Shown: positions 7,401 through 16,950 of the stretch, piece after piece
How the letters are laid out: every line of letters starts with the position of its first letter
Numbering within the stretch: position 1 is the stretch's first letter
Assembly: GCA_934663645.1 (NCBI GenBank)
Contig: CAKUKR010000020.1
Location: 1-29,214 of the forward strand
Length of the DNA stretch: 29,214 bases
DNA from: an uncultured Muribaculaceae bacterium
GTDB taxonomy: Bacteria; Bacteroidota; Bacteroidia; Bacteroidales; Muribaculaceae
Reading direction: 5' to 3'
Program-made: the position numbers and the translations under genes
Notes under the pieces: model-generated
The model's database searches: none
What the model saw: only the letters and a program-made list of their open reading frames with translations
Told to the model about the DNA's origin: nothing

Positions 7401-8519
7401 ATGGATAACGTCAACCGCAAACCTTCTCGCCGCTGGGTGCGCATCGTCAGTCTGGCAACTGTCCTGTGCATCATTGTGTCTGTCACATTGGTGACAAACC
7501 ACCGCCTGCTCGGCAACCGGCTGCAAGCCTCCGAAGCGAGCCAGCCCAAGGACACTGTAGTAACCGAAATGCCCGACGGCACGGCTGTCATCAACACAAC
7601 TTCCCTCGCCAAGGATGTGGAGGGATATGCCGGCGCAGTGCCGCTGTCGATAACCGTCCGCAACGGCATCATCGAGGAGGTCAAGGCTCTCCCCAATGAG
7701 GAGACCCCCTCGTTCTTCAACGAGGCTTTCGCCGCACTCGCTCCGCAGTGGAAAGGGAAGAAGGTCGCAGACGCGATAGCACTGAACGTGGATGCATATT
7801 CGGGAGCGACATTCTCGTCGGAAGCCGTCATCTTCAACGTGCAGCGAGGCCTGCGCTATTACAATGAGAAGTATGCCGCTGCCGAAAAGCAGGAAGCGGC
7901 AGACACGACGGCCAAATCAAACCCAGTCAGAGACCCGGCATGGTGGGCAGCGATAGTTGTAGCACTGGCGGCTGCCGTCCTGCCGTTCTGCATCAGGGGG
8001 AAATGGTACAGGCCGGTGCAACTGGCAGCCAACGTGGCTGTACTCGGCTTCTGGACAGGCACGTTCATCTCATATACCGTACTCGGCTCTATAGTCGCCA
8101 ACAGCTTCAGCCTGGCTATGCTGCCAGTGTGGCTGCTCGTGGCTATAGCGTTCATTATGCCGCTGGCGGGCAAGGGCAACCGCTATTGCGCATGGGCCTG
8201 CCCATTGGGGTCGCTGCAGCAGCTGGCTGGCATGATGCCGTTGCCCGGCAAAGTGCGCATCTCGCTCCGTGTGCAGAAAATACTTGCGACAGTGCGCCGC
8301 ATAGTGTGGGGAGTGCTGGTGCTTCTCGTGCTTTCGGGCATATTCACCGACTGGATGAACTATGAAATCTTCACGGCGTTCATGCCGAGCGTCTGCTCTA
8401 CGGTCGTAACATGCTTAGCAGCAGTGTTCGTCGTGCTGTCATTCGTAATTGACCGTCCTTTCTGCCGCACTCTCTGCCCCGTAGGCGAGCTGATAGACCT
8501 TACGAACCGCACTGAATAA
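7401..8519 (+). CDS. FMN-binding domain and 4Fe-4S membrane protein (NosR/YccM-like)
   Basis: The product has 372 residues from the ATG at 7401; a longer frame from 7332 is rejected because of the promoter. A signal anchor lies near residues 15-32. An extracytoplasmic FMN-binding domain follows, with DAYSGATFSSEA, where Thr137 is the expected covalent flavin site. About five membrane helices come after it. Two Fer4_5-type motifs, CAWACPLG (Cys263, Cys267) and CRTLCPVG (Cys355, Cys359), lie at helix edges. Related proteins (NosR, RnfG plus YccM) carry electrons across the membrane. It is 23 bp before a nitroreductase, so it may supply or accept its electrons; that link is inference. The full C-terminal ferredoxin domain of NosR is absent. 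Confidence 0.88.
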   Translation: MDNVNRKPSRRWVRIVSLATVLCIIVSVTLVTNHRLLGNRLQASEASQPKDTVVTEMPDGTAVINTTSLAKDVEGYAGAVPLSITVRNGIIEEVKALPNEETPSFFNEAFAALAPQWKGKKVADAIALNVDAYSGATFSSEAVIFNVQRGLRYYNEKYAAAEKQEAADTTAKSNPVRDPAWWAAIVVALAAAVLPFCIRGKWYRPVQLAANVAVLGFWTGTFISYTVLGSIVANSFSLAMLPVWLLVAIAFIMPLAGKGNRYCAWACPLGSLQQLAGMMPLPGKVRISLRVQKILATVRRIVWGVLVLLVLSGIFTDWMNYEIFTAFMPSVCSTVVTCLAAVFVVLSFVIDRPFCRTLCPVGELIDLTNRTE

Positions 8520-8542
8520 CAACACATAACAACCCGAAAATC

Positions 8543-9214
8543 ATGAAAATAGCAAATTACATAAACCTGGTGCTCGCCGCCGGACTGGTGGCAGTCAGCG
8601 TGCAGCTCGCGCGTATGTACAACAGCACTGGAAAGGAGGACAAACAGATGACAAACACTGAGAATACACAGTTCGCCGGAGGTGACGGCAACCCGGTGAT
8701 AGACAGCATCATGACACGCCACAGTGTGCGTGCATACACTGACGAGGCCGTCAACGAGGAACAAATCGAGACACTGCTCCGCGCCGGAATGGCTGCCCCG
8801 ACAGCTATGGACAAACGCCCCTGGCACTTCGTCGTTATTACAGACCGCGAAAAACTGAAAGCAGCGGCAGAGAGCATGAAAAACGCCTCAATGGCAGCCG
8901 GCGCACCACTGGCGATAGTGGTATGCGGCGACATGCAGAAGGCAATCGAGGAAGAACCGGCTCGCCAGTACTGGGTACAGGACTGTTCCGCAGCCACGGA
9001 AAACATACTGCTGGCAGCTCACGCCATCGGCCTCGGCGCAGTATGGTGCGGCATCTACCCGATAGAGGAGCGTGTGGCTGACGCCCGAGAGCTGTTCGGA
9101 CTGCCGCAGCATCTCATTCCGCTGAACATCATCGTCATAGGCACTCCCAAGGAATACAAAGAGCCTAAGGACAAGTGGGACGAAAAGGCAATCACCCGCA
9201 TCGGCAACGACTGA
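8543..9214 (+). CDS. Membrane-anchored nitroreductase family protein
   Basis: The product is a 223-residue FMN-dependent nitroreductase-fold protein. A signal anchor at about residues 5-23 and a short hydrophilic linker precede the domain. Motifs are SIMTRHSVRAYTDEAV (FMN phosphate binding), AGMAAPTAMDKRPWHFVVI and the late AHAIGLGAVWCGIYP. The family reduces nitro groups, quinones, flavins or iodinated tyrosines with NAD(P)H; the substrate is not predictable here. An N-terminal anchor is not usual for the family and suggests action at the membrane, in line with the upstream flavin/Fe-S protein in the same unit. A terminator follows at 9239. Confidence 0.92.
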   Translation: MKIANYINLVLAAGLVAVSVQLARMYNSTGKEDKQMTNTENTQFAGGDGNPVIDSIMTRHSVRAYTDEAVNEEQIETLLRAGMAAPTAMDKRPWHFVVITDREKLKAAAESMKNASMAAGAPLAIVVCGDMQKAIEEEPARQYWVQDCSAATENILLAAHAIGLGAVWCGIYPIEERVADARELFGLPQHLIPLNIIVIGTPKEYKEPKDKWDEKAITRIGND

Positions 9215-9238
9215 CCGCAAAGACATCTGTATACGAAG

Positions 9239-9270
9239 TGAGGGCGCATCAAACTGCTGATGCGCCCTCA
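9239..9270. terminator. Bidirectional terminator between nitroreductase and aminotransferase
   Basis: A perfect 13-bp stem (tgagggcgcatca with tgatgcgccctca) has loop aactgc. It lies between the ends of two convergent genes, 25 bp after the nitroreductase stop and 24 bp from the aminotransferase stop, so it can serve both. Confidence 0.8.
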
Positions 9271-9293
9271 TTGTATCAGAATTTATCAGAATG

Positions 9294-10493
9294 TCAGCGG
9301 ATTGTGCCAGGGTATGCCTCAAGTGCCTTGGCAAGGACTGTCAATGCCTTGGCGAGGTCCTCCTCTTTCAGCACGTATGCGATGCGCACCTCGTTCAGAC
9401 CCATGCCGGGTGTCGAGTAGAAGCCGGCTGCCGGTGCCATGAACACAGTCGCGCCGTCATAGCTGAACTCGCTCAGACACCATTTGCAGAACTCCTCGGC
9501 ATTCTCCACGGGGAGGCTTGCCACAGTGTAGAACGCGCCCATGGGGACGGGAGAGAACACACCGGGGATTTTGTTCAGGCCTTCCAGCAGGAAGTCGCGG
9601 CGGCGGCGGTATTCAGCAAATGCCTTCGTCATGTATTCCTGCGGGGTGTCGATAGATGCTTCGGCTACGAGCTGGCCCAGCAACGGGGGGCTGAGGCGAG
9701 CCTGTGCATATTTCATCACGCCGGCATAGATGTCCTTGTTGCGTGTCACGAGGCAGCCGATGCGGATGCCGCACTCGTTGTAACGCTTTGAAACGGAGTC
9801 TATCAGTATCACCTGGTCCTCGATGCCCTCAAGCTGCATGGCAGAGGTCACAGGGGTGTCTGTATAGCAGAACTCGCGGTAAACCTCGTCGGAGAGGAGG
9901 AAGAGGTTGTGCTTCTTGACGATGTCACGTATCTTCAGCAGCTCCTCGCGTGTGTATACGCCACCAGTCGGGTTGCTGGGGTTGCAGATCAGGATAGCCT
10001 TGGTCTTGGGGGTGATGCGCTTCTCAAACTCCTCGATGGGGGGAAGTGCGAACCCGTTCTTGATGTCGGAGGGGACACCGATTATCTTCACGCCTGCAGT
10101 CTTGGCGAAAGCCACATAGTTGGCGTATGCCGGCTCGAGGAAGATGATTTCGTCGCCCGGGTCCATGGCTGTCAGGAATGCGAACAGAAGAGCCTCTGAA
10201 CCGCCGGCAGTGACGATGATCTGGTTCTGCTCTACGTTGATGTCAAAGCGGTTGTAATACTCCACAAGTTTCTTGCGCAGCGAGGGAAGGCCGTCGCTGG
10301 GAGAATACTCGAGGACTGTACGGTCAATGGCGTGCAGAGCCTTGAGAGCCTCCGGCGGAGTGGGAAGGTCGGGCTGGCCGATGTTCAGGCCAAAGACGCG
10401 CAGACCCTTGGCGCGTGCCTCGTTGGCAAGCGGTGCGAGTTTTCTGATGGGCGAGGACGGCATGTCCTGAACCCGATTAGATATAGAAGGCAT
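9294..10493 (-). CDS. PLP-dependent class I/II aminotransferase
   Basis: The product is a 399-residue fold-type I aminotransferase of the aspartate aminotransferase type. Motifs seen are GLNIGQPDLPTPPEAL, TAGGSEALLFAF, ICNPSNPTGGVYTREEL, the cofactor Asp in LLSDEVYREF, and the PLP lysine in DSVSKRYNECGIRIGC (Lys236). It exchanges amino groups between an amino acid and a 2-oxo acid in the cytoplasm; aspartate/2-oxoglutarate is the likely pair but tyrosine or other acceptors cannot be excluded. The gene is alone on the minus strand, with a -7 box at 10544-10551 and a strong hairpin in its leader. Confidence 0.92.
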   Translation of the reverse strand: MPSISNRVQDMPSSPIRKLAPLANEARAKGLRVFGLNIGQPDLPTPPEALKALHAIDRTVLEYSPSDGLPSLRKKLVEYYNRFDINVEQNQIIVTAGGSEALLFAFLTAMDPGDEIIFLEPAYANYVAFAKTAGVKIIGVPSDIKNGFALPPIEEFEKRITPKTKAILICNPSNPTGGVYTREELLKIRDIVKKHNLFLLSDEVYREFCYTDTPVTSAMQLEGIEDQVILIDSVSKRYNECGIRIGCLVTRNKDIYAGVMKYAQARLSPPLLGQLVAEASIDTPQEYMTKAFAEYRRRRDFLLEGLNKIPGVFSPVPMGAFYTVASLPVENAEEFCKWCLSEFSYDGATVFMAPAAGFYSTPGMGLNEVRIAYVLKEEDLAKALTVLAKALEAYPGTIR

Positions 10494-10521
10494 ATATTAT
10501 TGGTATTAAGATGTCATGTCT

Positions 10522-10539
10522 GCGGCTGCACGCAGCCGC
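10522..10539 (-). other. GC hairpin in the aminotransferase 5' leader
   Basis: A perfect 8-bp inverted repeat (gcggctgc with gcagccgc, 2-nt loop) lies just downstream of the -7 box at 10544-10551, so it should fall at the 5' end of the mRNA. It could stabilise the mRNA or be an operator; the sequence does not decide. Confidence 0.5.
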
Positions 10540-10543
10540 GATG

Positions 10544-10551
10544 CAAAAGTA
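10544..10551 (-). promoter_or_regulatory. -7 box of the aminotransferase gene
   Basis: On the minus strand the box reads TACTTTTG, matching TAnnTTTG, about 50 bp before the start at 10493. No TTG with the usual spacing was found. Confidence 0.6.
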
Positions 10552-10710
10552 CATAAAAAAAACGAGATGACTGCCGATGCCGCGCAAAAATTATGGCACA
10601 TTGCCCGCCAGCCGCTTCCGTCACGCCTCATGCTTCCGCGGACTGGGAATGGCGCGGGGCGAGGCGTGTCGTTTTTGCTCACTTTCAGCCGTTTTCACGC
10701 GGATTTTTTG

Positions 10711-10718
10711 TAAATTTG
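10711..10718 (+). promoter_or_regulatory. -7 box of the typA-fic unit
   Basis: TAAATTTG matches TAnnTTTG and lies 35 bp before the typA ATG. The upstream element is weak. Confidence 0.6.
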
Positions 10719-10753
10719 CAGCCGCTTAGCGTATTTGCTTCGCGTCAATCTTT

Positions 10754-12546
<1,793 letters not shown>

Positions 12547-12550
<4 letters not shown>

Positions 12551-13116
12551 GCGGACACACAAAGGACATTGATGCCCGAAGCCTCGAAAACGCGAAACGC
12601 CTTTTCGAGTCGGGCGACATATACAACATCGAGGTCGGCACAGTTGCCGGACTTCAAGCCATACACAAGGCTCTTTTCGGCGGACTGTACGATTTCGCCG
12701 GACAGATACGAGACAAGAACATCAGCAAGGGGAATTTCCGTTTCGCCAACTGCCTATACCTGAAAGAGGCATTGGCGGCGATTGAGCGGATGCCGGAAAC
12801 CACATACGAGGAGATAATCGCCAAATATGTGGAGATGAACGTGGCGCATCCGTTTATGGAGGGCAACGGCAGGTCTACTCGCATCTGGCTTGACATGATT
12901 TTGCGCTGGAGGCTCGGCAAGGTAATAGACTGGCAACTGGTAGACAAAGACCTGTACCTTCAAGCCATGGAGCGCAGCCCTGTCAATGACTTGGAATTGC
13001 GTTTCTTGCTGCAACCGGCACTGACAGACCGCATAGACGACCGCGAAGTCATTTTCAAGGGCATCGAGCAGTCCTATTATTATGAAGGTTACGGCATACG
13101 CCCCATGTCACGGTAG
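12547..13116 (+). CDS. Fic family protein, class III-like with C-terminal inhibitory motif
   Basis: The product has 189 residues. The catalytic signature [12 protein letters not shown] spans residues 101-112 and matches HxFx(D/E)GNGRxxR, with the AMP-transfer His101. The flap region KGNFRFANC is near 61-69. The C-terminal helix has SYYYEG at 176-181, which fits the (S/T)xxxE(G/N) self-inhibition motif; its C-terminal location makes this a class III Fic like the Neisseria enzyme. Fic proteins transfer AMP from ATP to hydroxyls of target proteins, and the inhibitory Glu180 blocks this until relieved. The gene overlaps the typA stop by 4 bp and runs 28 bp into the end of the opposite-strand radC. 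No separate antitoxin gene is nearby, consistent with built-in inhibition. Confidence 0.93.
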
Positions 13117-13832
13117 CTGTAATACCCCTGCGCAGTGACTATCAGGTGATCGAGCATGTGGATGTCGAGGTTGCGGCACGCTGTGGCGCATTTCCCGGTC
13201 ATCTCGTCATCAGAGCGCGATGATGTCAGGTTGCCCGAAGGGTGATTGTGGCAAAGCGCGAGAGACGAGGCGTTTTCCACCAGAGCCTCTTTCATCACTA
13301 CCTTTATGTCGAAGACACTGGCCGAAAGCCCGCCCTGTGAAGCACGGAACATGCGGATGATGCGGTTGTTACGCGCCAGCAGCAACACCCAGATTTCCTC
13401 ATGGGCGAGGTTGCCGATGCGCGGCTGCATGACACGGAAAATGTCTTGCGAACAGCGTATCACCGGGTCTTCAGATGCCGTTTCGGCAGTGTAGCGGCGT
13501 ATCAGCTCCATGACAGCCTCTATCTGTATCGCCTTGGTGCGCCCGATTCCCTTGATGCTCATGATTTCGGCACGCGAGCGACGCTCCAGCGTATGAAGCC
13601 GCCCGTCGTTGGCACGCATCATCTCGCGCATCATTTCTGTAATAGGCTTGCCGGGGATGCCGGTGCGGAGTATCACCGCCAGCAGTTCGGGTACGGAAAG
13701 CACGCCTACGCCGTGGCTGAACGCCTTCTCACGCGGCTGCTCGTCCTCGTCCATTTCCTTGACAGTACGCACCGGGGCCATCGGCGTTACGTCCTTGCCG
13801 TCATATTGCGGCTCCCGTTCATTGACTATCAT
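13089..13832 (-). CDS. radC: RadC family (JAB/MPN domain) protein
   Basis: The product has 247 residues. An N-terminal helix-hairpin-helix region ([20 protein letters not shown]) is followed by the JAB1/MPN metalloprotease-like domain. The metal-binding motif [16 protein letters not shown] (HxH with a later Asp) is intact. The old DNA-repair name is not supported by later work on the family, so the biochemical role remains unclear. It follows the glycosyltransferase gene by 34 bp on the same strand and probably shares its mRNA. Its last 28 bp overlap the end of fic on the other strand, leaving no room for a terminator. Confidence 0.94.
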   Translation of the reverse strand: MIVNEREPQYDGKDVTPMAPVRTVKEMDEDEQPREKAFSHGVGVLSVPELLAVILRTGIPGKPITEMMREMMRANDGRLHTLERRSRAEIMSIKGIGRTKAIQIEAVMELIRRYTAETASEDPVIRCSQDIFRVMQPRIGNLAHEEIWVLLLARNNRIIRMFRASQGGLSASVFDIKVVMKEALVENASSLALCHNHPSGNLTSSRSDDEMTGKCATACRNLDIHMLDHLIVTAQGYYSYRDMGRMP

Positions 13833-13866
13833 CGCTCAAGCAAGGATATACTGTTGTAATCGGACA

Positions 13867-14883
13867 TTATTTGCCCCGGCGCATCTCTATCTCCTGCTGT
13901 TCGTCGCGTCCGTGGCGCAGCAATATCTTCCAGACGTAGGCGCGTATGAAGCCAGTGCCGTAGCCCCACAGCTGCGTCATCGCTGCCACCACAGCGAGCG
14001 AACCTATCTTCAGCGATTTTGTGGAGCATATCGCGCTTATCCACAAGGCTGCGAGATAAACGGCAAGCGGAAGCAGCGACCAAATGCAGAAAAAGCTGCC
14101 GATGACCATTGCCGTGGCGAAAACCACGAACAGAGCCGGCAGCCAATGCACCGCCTTCATCGAGCCGGGATAGATGAGCTGAAGCGTGATGCGGGACATT
14201 CCGAACACGTGCACCTGCCGCCAGAACTTGCGCATATCCACGCGCCGCTTGTGATATACTCTCACGTCACGATACAGCTTTATGCTGAAGCCGGCAAGGC
14301 GTATGCGCGTGCTCATGTCTATGTCCTCGGAGAACATCTCGCGGAAACCGCCGACCTTCTCATACACGCCGCGAGAGAAGCCCATGTTGAATGTTCTGGG
14401 GACAAACTTTTCCAGCTGCACCTTGCCGCCGCGTATTCCGCCGGTGGTCAGGAATGCTGTCATGGAATAGTTTATGGCCTTCTGCGTGTCGCTGAACGAG
14501 CTGTGTGCTGCGTCAGGCCCGCCGAAGCAGTCCGCAGGATTGTCGCGCAGCTCGCGGCGCAGGGTGGCAATATATTCTGCGGGGAGTATGCAGTCAGAGT
14601 CGACGAAGACAAAGAAGTCTCCGTCGGCTCGTTCTATTCCGTAATTTCTGGCTATGCTTCGCCCCTCGTTCCCCTTGTGGAAATACTTCAGGTTCAGCCG
14701 AGAAGCATACTCGTCGCAGATGTCGCGGCAGGGGTCAGTGCTGCCGTCTTCGACTATCACTATCTCGAAGCCGCCGTCTGTCTGGCGCGACAGGCTGTCG
14801 AGCAGGTCACGCACCTCGTCACGGCGGTTGTAGACTGGCACGATTATGGAAATCTCCGTCTGCTGTTCAGGCTGTCGGCTCAT
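13867..14883 (-). CDS. Glycosyltransferase family 2 membrane protein
   Basis: The product has 338 residues. The GT2 (GT-A) domain starts EISIIVPVYNRRDEVRDLL. Asp-bearing motifs VIVEDGSTDPCRD and the DxD-type FFVFVDSDCILP are visible, and the acceptor-side MFSEDIDMSTRIRL is present. Two or three hydrophobic segments near residues 230-300 should hold it in the membrane. It transfers a sugar from a nucleotide or lipid carrier to a surface glycan or lipid; the product is unknown. It lies 24 bp after efp and 34 bp before radC, an unusual company for a surface-sugar gene and probably a simple read-through operon. No other polysaccharide genes are nearby. Confidence 0.9.
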   Translation of the reverse strand: MSRQPEQQTEISIIVPVYNRRDEVRDLLDSLSRQTDGGFEIVIVEDGSTDPCRDICDEYASRLNLKYFHKGNEGRSIARNYGIERADGDFFVFVDSDCILPAEYIATLRRELRDNPADCFGGPDAAHSSFSDTQKAINYSMTAFLTTGGIRGGKVQLEKFVPRTFNMGFSRGVYEKVGGFREMFSEDIDMSTRIRLAGFSIKLYRDVRVYHKRRVDMRKFWRQVHVFGMSRITLQLIYPGSMKAVHWLPALFVVFATAMVIGSFFCIWSLLPLAVYLAALWISAICSTKSLKIGSLAVVAAMTQLWGYGTGFIRAYVWKILLRHGRDEQQEIEMRRGK

Positions 14884-14907
14884 AGCCAGTTAGATTTATG
14901 TGTATGG

Positions 14908-15474
14908 TCAGGCTTTCACGCGGCCGACGTAGCTGCCGTCGCGGGTGTCAACCTCGATTTTCTCGCCAGTGTTGATGAAAAGAGGCACACGCACGGTCGC
15001 GCCAGTCTCAACAGTCGCGGGCTTGAGAGTGTTGGTGGCAGTATCGCCCTTCAGGCCCGGCTCGGTGTAAGTGATCTCGAGGACAGTCTTCATCGGCATC
15101 TCGGCATAGAGGACTGTGTCAGTGCTTGCGTCGCTCACCACCTCCACGATGTCGCCCTCCTTCATGAAGTCAGAGCCTGTCACGAGAGCCTTGGAGATAG
15201 GGATCTGCTCGAAAGTCTCCTGGTTCATGAAGATGTCGTCGCCTCCGTCGGCATAGAGGTACTGGTAGGGGCGGCGTTCCACACGCACGTCCTCGAGCTT
15301 CTCGCCGATGTTGAAGCGGCGTTCTATCACACGGCCGTCAACGACGTCTTTCAGCTTGGTGCGCATGAAAGTGTTGCCCTTGCCGGGCTTTACGTGCAGG
15401 AACTCCACACAGAAATAGAGACGGCCATCCATGCGTATGCAGGTGCCGTTCTTGATGTCTTGAGCGTTCATCAT
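14908..15474 (-). CDS. efp: Translation elongation factor P
   Basis: The product has 188 residues, exactly EF-P length, with three beta-barrel domains. The tip loop [12 protein letters not shown] carries Lys32, equivalent to E. coli Lys34, the residue modified in many species. No modification gene (epmA or epmB type) lies in the window. EF-P enters the ribosome E site and rescues stalling at polyproline. Two adjacent ATGs exist; the first (15474) is preferred because [11 protein letters not shown] is the usual start in this group. A consensus promoter lies at 15519-15549, divergent from rpmH. Confidence 0.97.
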   Translation of the reverse strand: MMNAQDIKNGTCIRMDGRLYFCVEFLHVKPGKGNTFMRTKLKDVVDGRVIERRFNIGEKLEDVRVERRPYQYLYADGGDDIFMNQETFEQIPISKALVTGSDFMKEGDIVEVVSDASTDTVLYAEMPMKTVLEITYTEPGLKGDTATNTLKPATVETGATVRVPLFINTGEKIEVDTRDGSYVGRVKA

Positions 15475-15518
15475 ATAGGTATGTCTCCTTTATAGTTATG
15501 TGTCAAACGATTAGGCTG

Positions 15519-15549
15519 CAAAATTACAAAAAAAACGCGAACAGGCAAA
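15519..15549 (-). promoter_or_regulatory. Consensus promoter of efp
   Basis: On the minus strand TTTG (15546-15549), a 19-bp spacer and TAATTTTG (15519-15526) match the Bacteroidetes consensus. The predicted leader is about 40 nt. Confidence 0.8.
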
Positions 15550-15617
15550 GACAGTGGGCATATCCGGCGCAAAAAACGGCACGGCTGACGGGCAGAAAGA
15601 CGAAAAGGGGGGAATTA

Positions 15618-15649
15618 TTTTGTGGAATGAAAATGATTTTCTAATTTTG
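15618..15649 (+). promoter_or_regulatory. Consensus promoter of rpmH
   Basis: TTTTG (15618-15622), a 19-bp spacer and TAATTTTG (15642-15649) form a full Bacteroidetes consensus. It is divergent from the efp promoter, with about 70 bp between the two -33 elements. Confidence 0.85.
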
Positions 15650-15685
15650 CAGTCCGAAAACCCGAAATAAAAAACACGACATACG

Positions 15686-15841
15686 ATGAAAAGAACATTT
15701 CAGCCCTCAAACCGCAGAAGAGTCAACAAGCACGGTTTCCGTGAGAGAATGGCTACCAAGGACGGACGCAAGGTATTGTCACGCCGTCGCGCCAAAGGTC
15801 GCGCTTCGCTGAGCGTATCAGACCATCTGGCAAGCAAGTGA
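15686..15841 (+). CDS. rpmH: 50S ribosomal protein L34
   Basis: This 51-codon gene begins [20 protein letters not shown] and continues with the highly basic [20 protein letters not shown], the invariant L34 pattern. L34 is a small core protein of the large ribosomal subunit. The upstream promoter is consensus. The usual bacterial neighbours rnpA and dnaA are not adjacent here, which is common in Bacteroidetes. The last ten residues ([11 protein letters not shown]) extend slightly beyond the shortest L34 forms. Confidence 0.97.
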   Translation: MKRTFQPSNRRRVNKHGFRERMATKDGRKVLSRRRAKGRASLSVSDHLASK

Positions 15842-15885
15842 TGACGGCCGTCTGAGGACGGCTCTCGTTGACACAGATACATAAG

Positions 15886-15935
15886 GCTGTTCCCCCTGTG
15901 ATGCAGAGGGGAGCTGCTTTTGTGTGTATGTACAT
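15886..15935 (+). terminator. Probable rpmH terminator with GTGTGTATGTACAT tail motif
   Basis: An imperfect stem (ggctgttccccctg with cagaggggagctgc) is followed by TTTT at 15918-15921 and then the 14-mer GTGTGTATGTACAT at 15922-15935. A smaller hairpin, gccgtc-tgag-gacggc, precedes it at 15847-15862. The same 14-mer follows the HU gene at a similar distance. Confidence 0.55.
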
Positions 15936-15969
15936 TCACTGCAATGGCAGCCTTTGCCTCTGATAATCA

Positions 15970-16004
15970 AATAAGCCGCAACAGACTTGCAGTCGCGGCT
16001 TATT
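15970..16004. terminator. Hairpin between rpmH and the nitrilase-family gene
   Basis: A perfect 10-bp stem (aataagccgc with gcggcttatt) has a 15-nt loop. The A/T ends of the stem could act as a U tract in both directions. It lies 17 bp from the stop of the minus-strand hydrolase gene and probably ends that transcript. Confidence 0.6.
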
Positions 16005-16021
16005 CGATTTATCCGAAAGGG

Positions 16022-16831
16022 TCAGATTATTTCGTCGTCTGAAATTGTGAAGCTGTCCGCGTCACGCCACGCGCCGAACTTGGAGCGGAAAGCATCAATC
16101 TTCTCCTTGTTGAGGGTCGCATAGATGATGTCGCTGCCTTCGGTGCGTATCCCTACGGGCTTGCCCTTGAAGTCGTACACCTCCGACGAGCCGTCATATT
16201 CAAAACCCTTGTCGTCCACGCCCTTGCAGGTCACGCCGCACAGGTACGCGAGGTTCTCGATAGCACGTGCCGGCAGCAGCTTGTTCCATGCGTCAATGCG
16301 CACCTTGGGCCAGTTGGCTACGGCGAGCAGCACGTCATACTCGTTGGTGCGGTTGCGGCACCATACCGGGAAACGGATGTCATAGCACACTATCATTGCT
16401 ATGTCCCAGCCACGGTATCTCACCGCTAGGCGGTCGTGGCCGCGGGAGAAGCTCTTGTGTTCGCCGGCGAATGTGAACAGGTGTCGCTTGTCGGCGAAAG
16501 TCTCGTCGCCGGACGGCTCTATGAAGAAAGCGCGATTGTACAGCGAGCCTCCCGAGTCTGCAATGAAACTGCCGGCTATGGCCATGTTGTGCCGGGCTGC
16601 GAGCTGCTTGATGAAATCAATGGTCTCGCCGGTGTTGCGCTCGGCATACGGGCGTATTGCCTCCTTGTCGGAGGTTAGGAAGCCTGTCGAGAACATCTCC
16701 GGCAGCACAAGCAGGTCGGTAAGCGGATGCACGTTTGCTGCCGCCTCGGCGAGCGTGGCGAGGTTCTTCTCCTTGTCCCCCCACACTATCTGCATTGGCA
16801 GGAGGGCTATGTTCAGGTCTTTCTGTGTCAT
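16022..16831 (-). CDS. Carbon-nitrogen hydrolase (omega-amidase/YafV type)
   Basis: The product is a 269-residue nitrilase-superfamily enzyme. The catalytic triad is visible: Glu45 in LVLPEMFSTGF, Lys115 in DKRHLF and Cys149 in IVCYDIRFPVW. The CYDIRFPVW context is that of YafV/Nit2-type omega-amidases, which hydrolyse 2-oxoglutaramate or 2-oxosuccinamate, by-products of glutamine transamination. The superfamily assignment is firm, the substrate is inferred from motif similarity. It lies 120 bp downstream of a small conserved gene on the same strand, with no clear promoter of its own. Confidence 0.9.
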   Translation of the reverse strand: MTQKDLNIALLPMQIVWGDKEKNLATLAEAAANVHPLTDLLVLPEMFSTGFLTSDKEAIRPYAERNTGETIDFIKQLAARHNMAIAGSFIADSGGSLYNRAFFIEPSGDETFADKRHLFTFAGEHKSFSRGHDRLAVRYRGWDIAMIVCYDIRFPVWCRNRTNEYDVLLAVANWPKVRIDAWNKLLPARAIENLAYLCGVTCKGVDDKGFEYDGSSEVYDFKGKPVGIRTEGSDIIYATLNKEKIDAFRSKFGAWRDADSFTISDDEII

Positions 16832-16950
16832 GTTGCTATGGTATGGTTAACAGCGTGCACAGCCTTGCGGATCATGCACGCCAGACGGCAGGACACGTCA
16901 ATCCGCATCCACCTCCGTCAAAGGCATTTCGTAAAACCCTTGCAGCGGTA

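Noticed and set aside
13609..15495. Plus-strand open frame of 628 codons
   Set aside because: It lies antisense to the well-supported radC, glycosyltransferase and efp genes. The translated sequence has no recognisable domain and the composition of a GC-rich shadow frame.
15700..15939. Minus-strand small frames beginning MNVHTH or MYIHT
   Set aside because: They are antisense to rpmH and its hairpin region. A similar start (MYVHTH) at 1753 comes from the shared 14-mer, so it is a repeat effect and not a peptide family.
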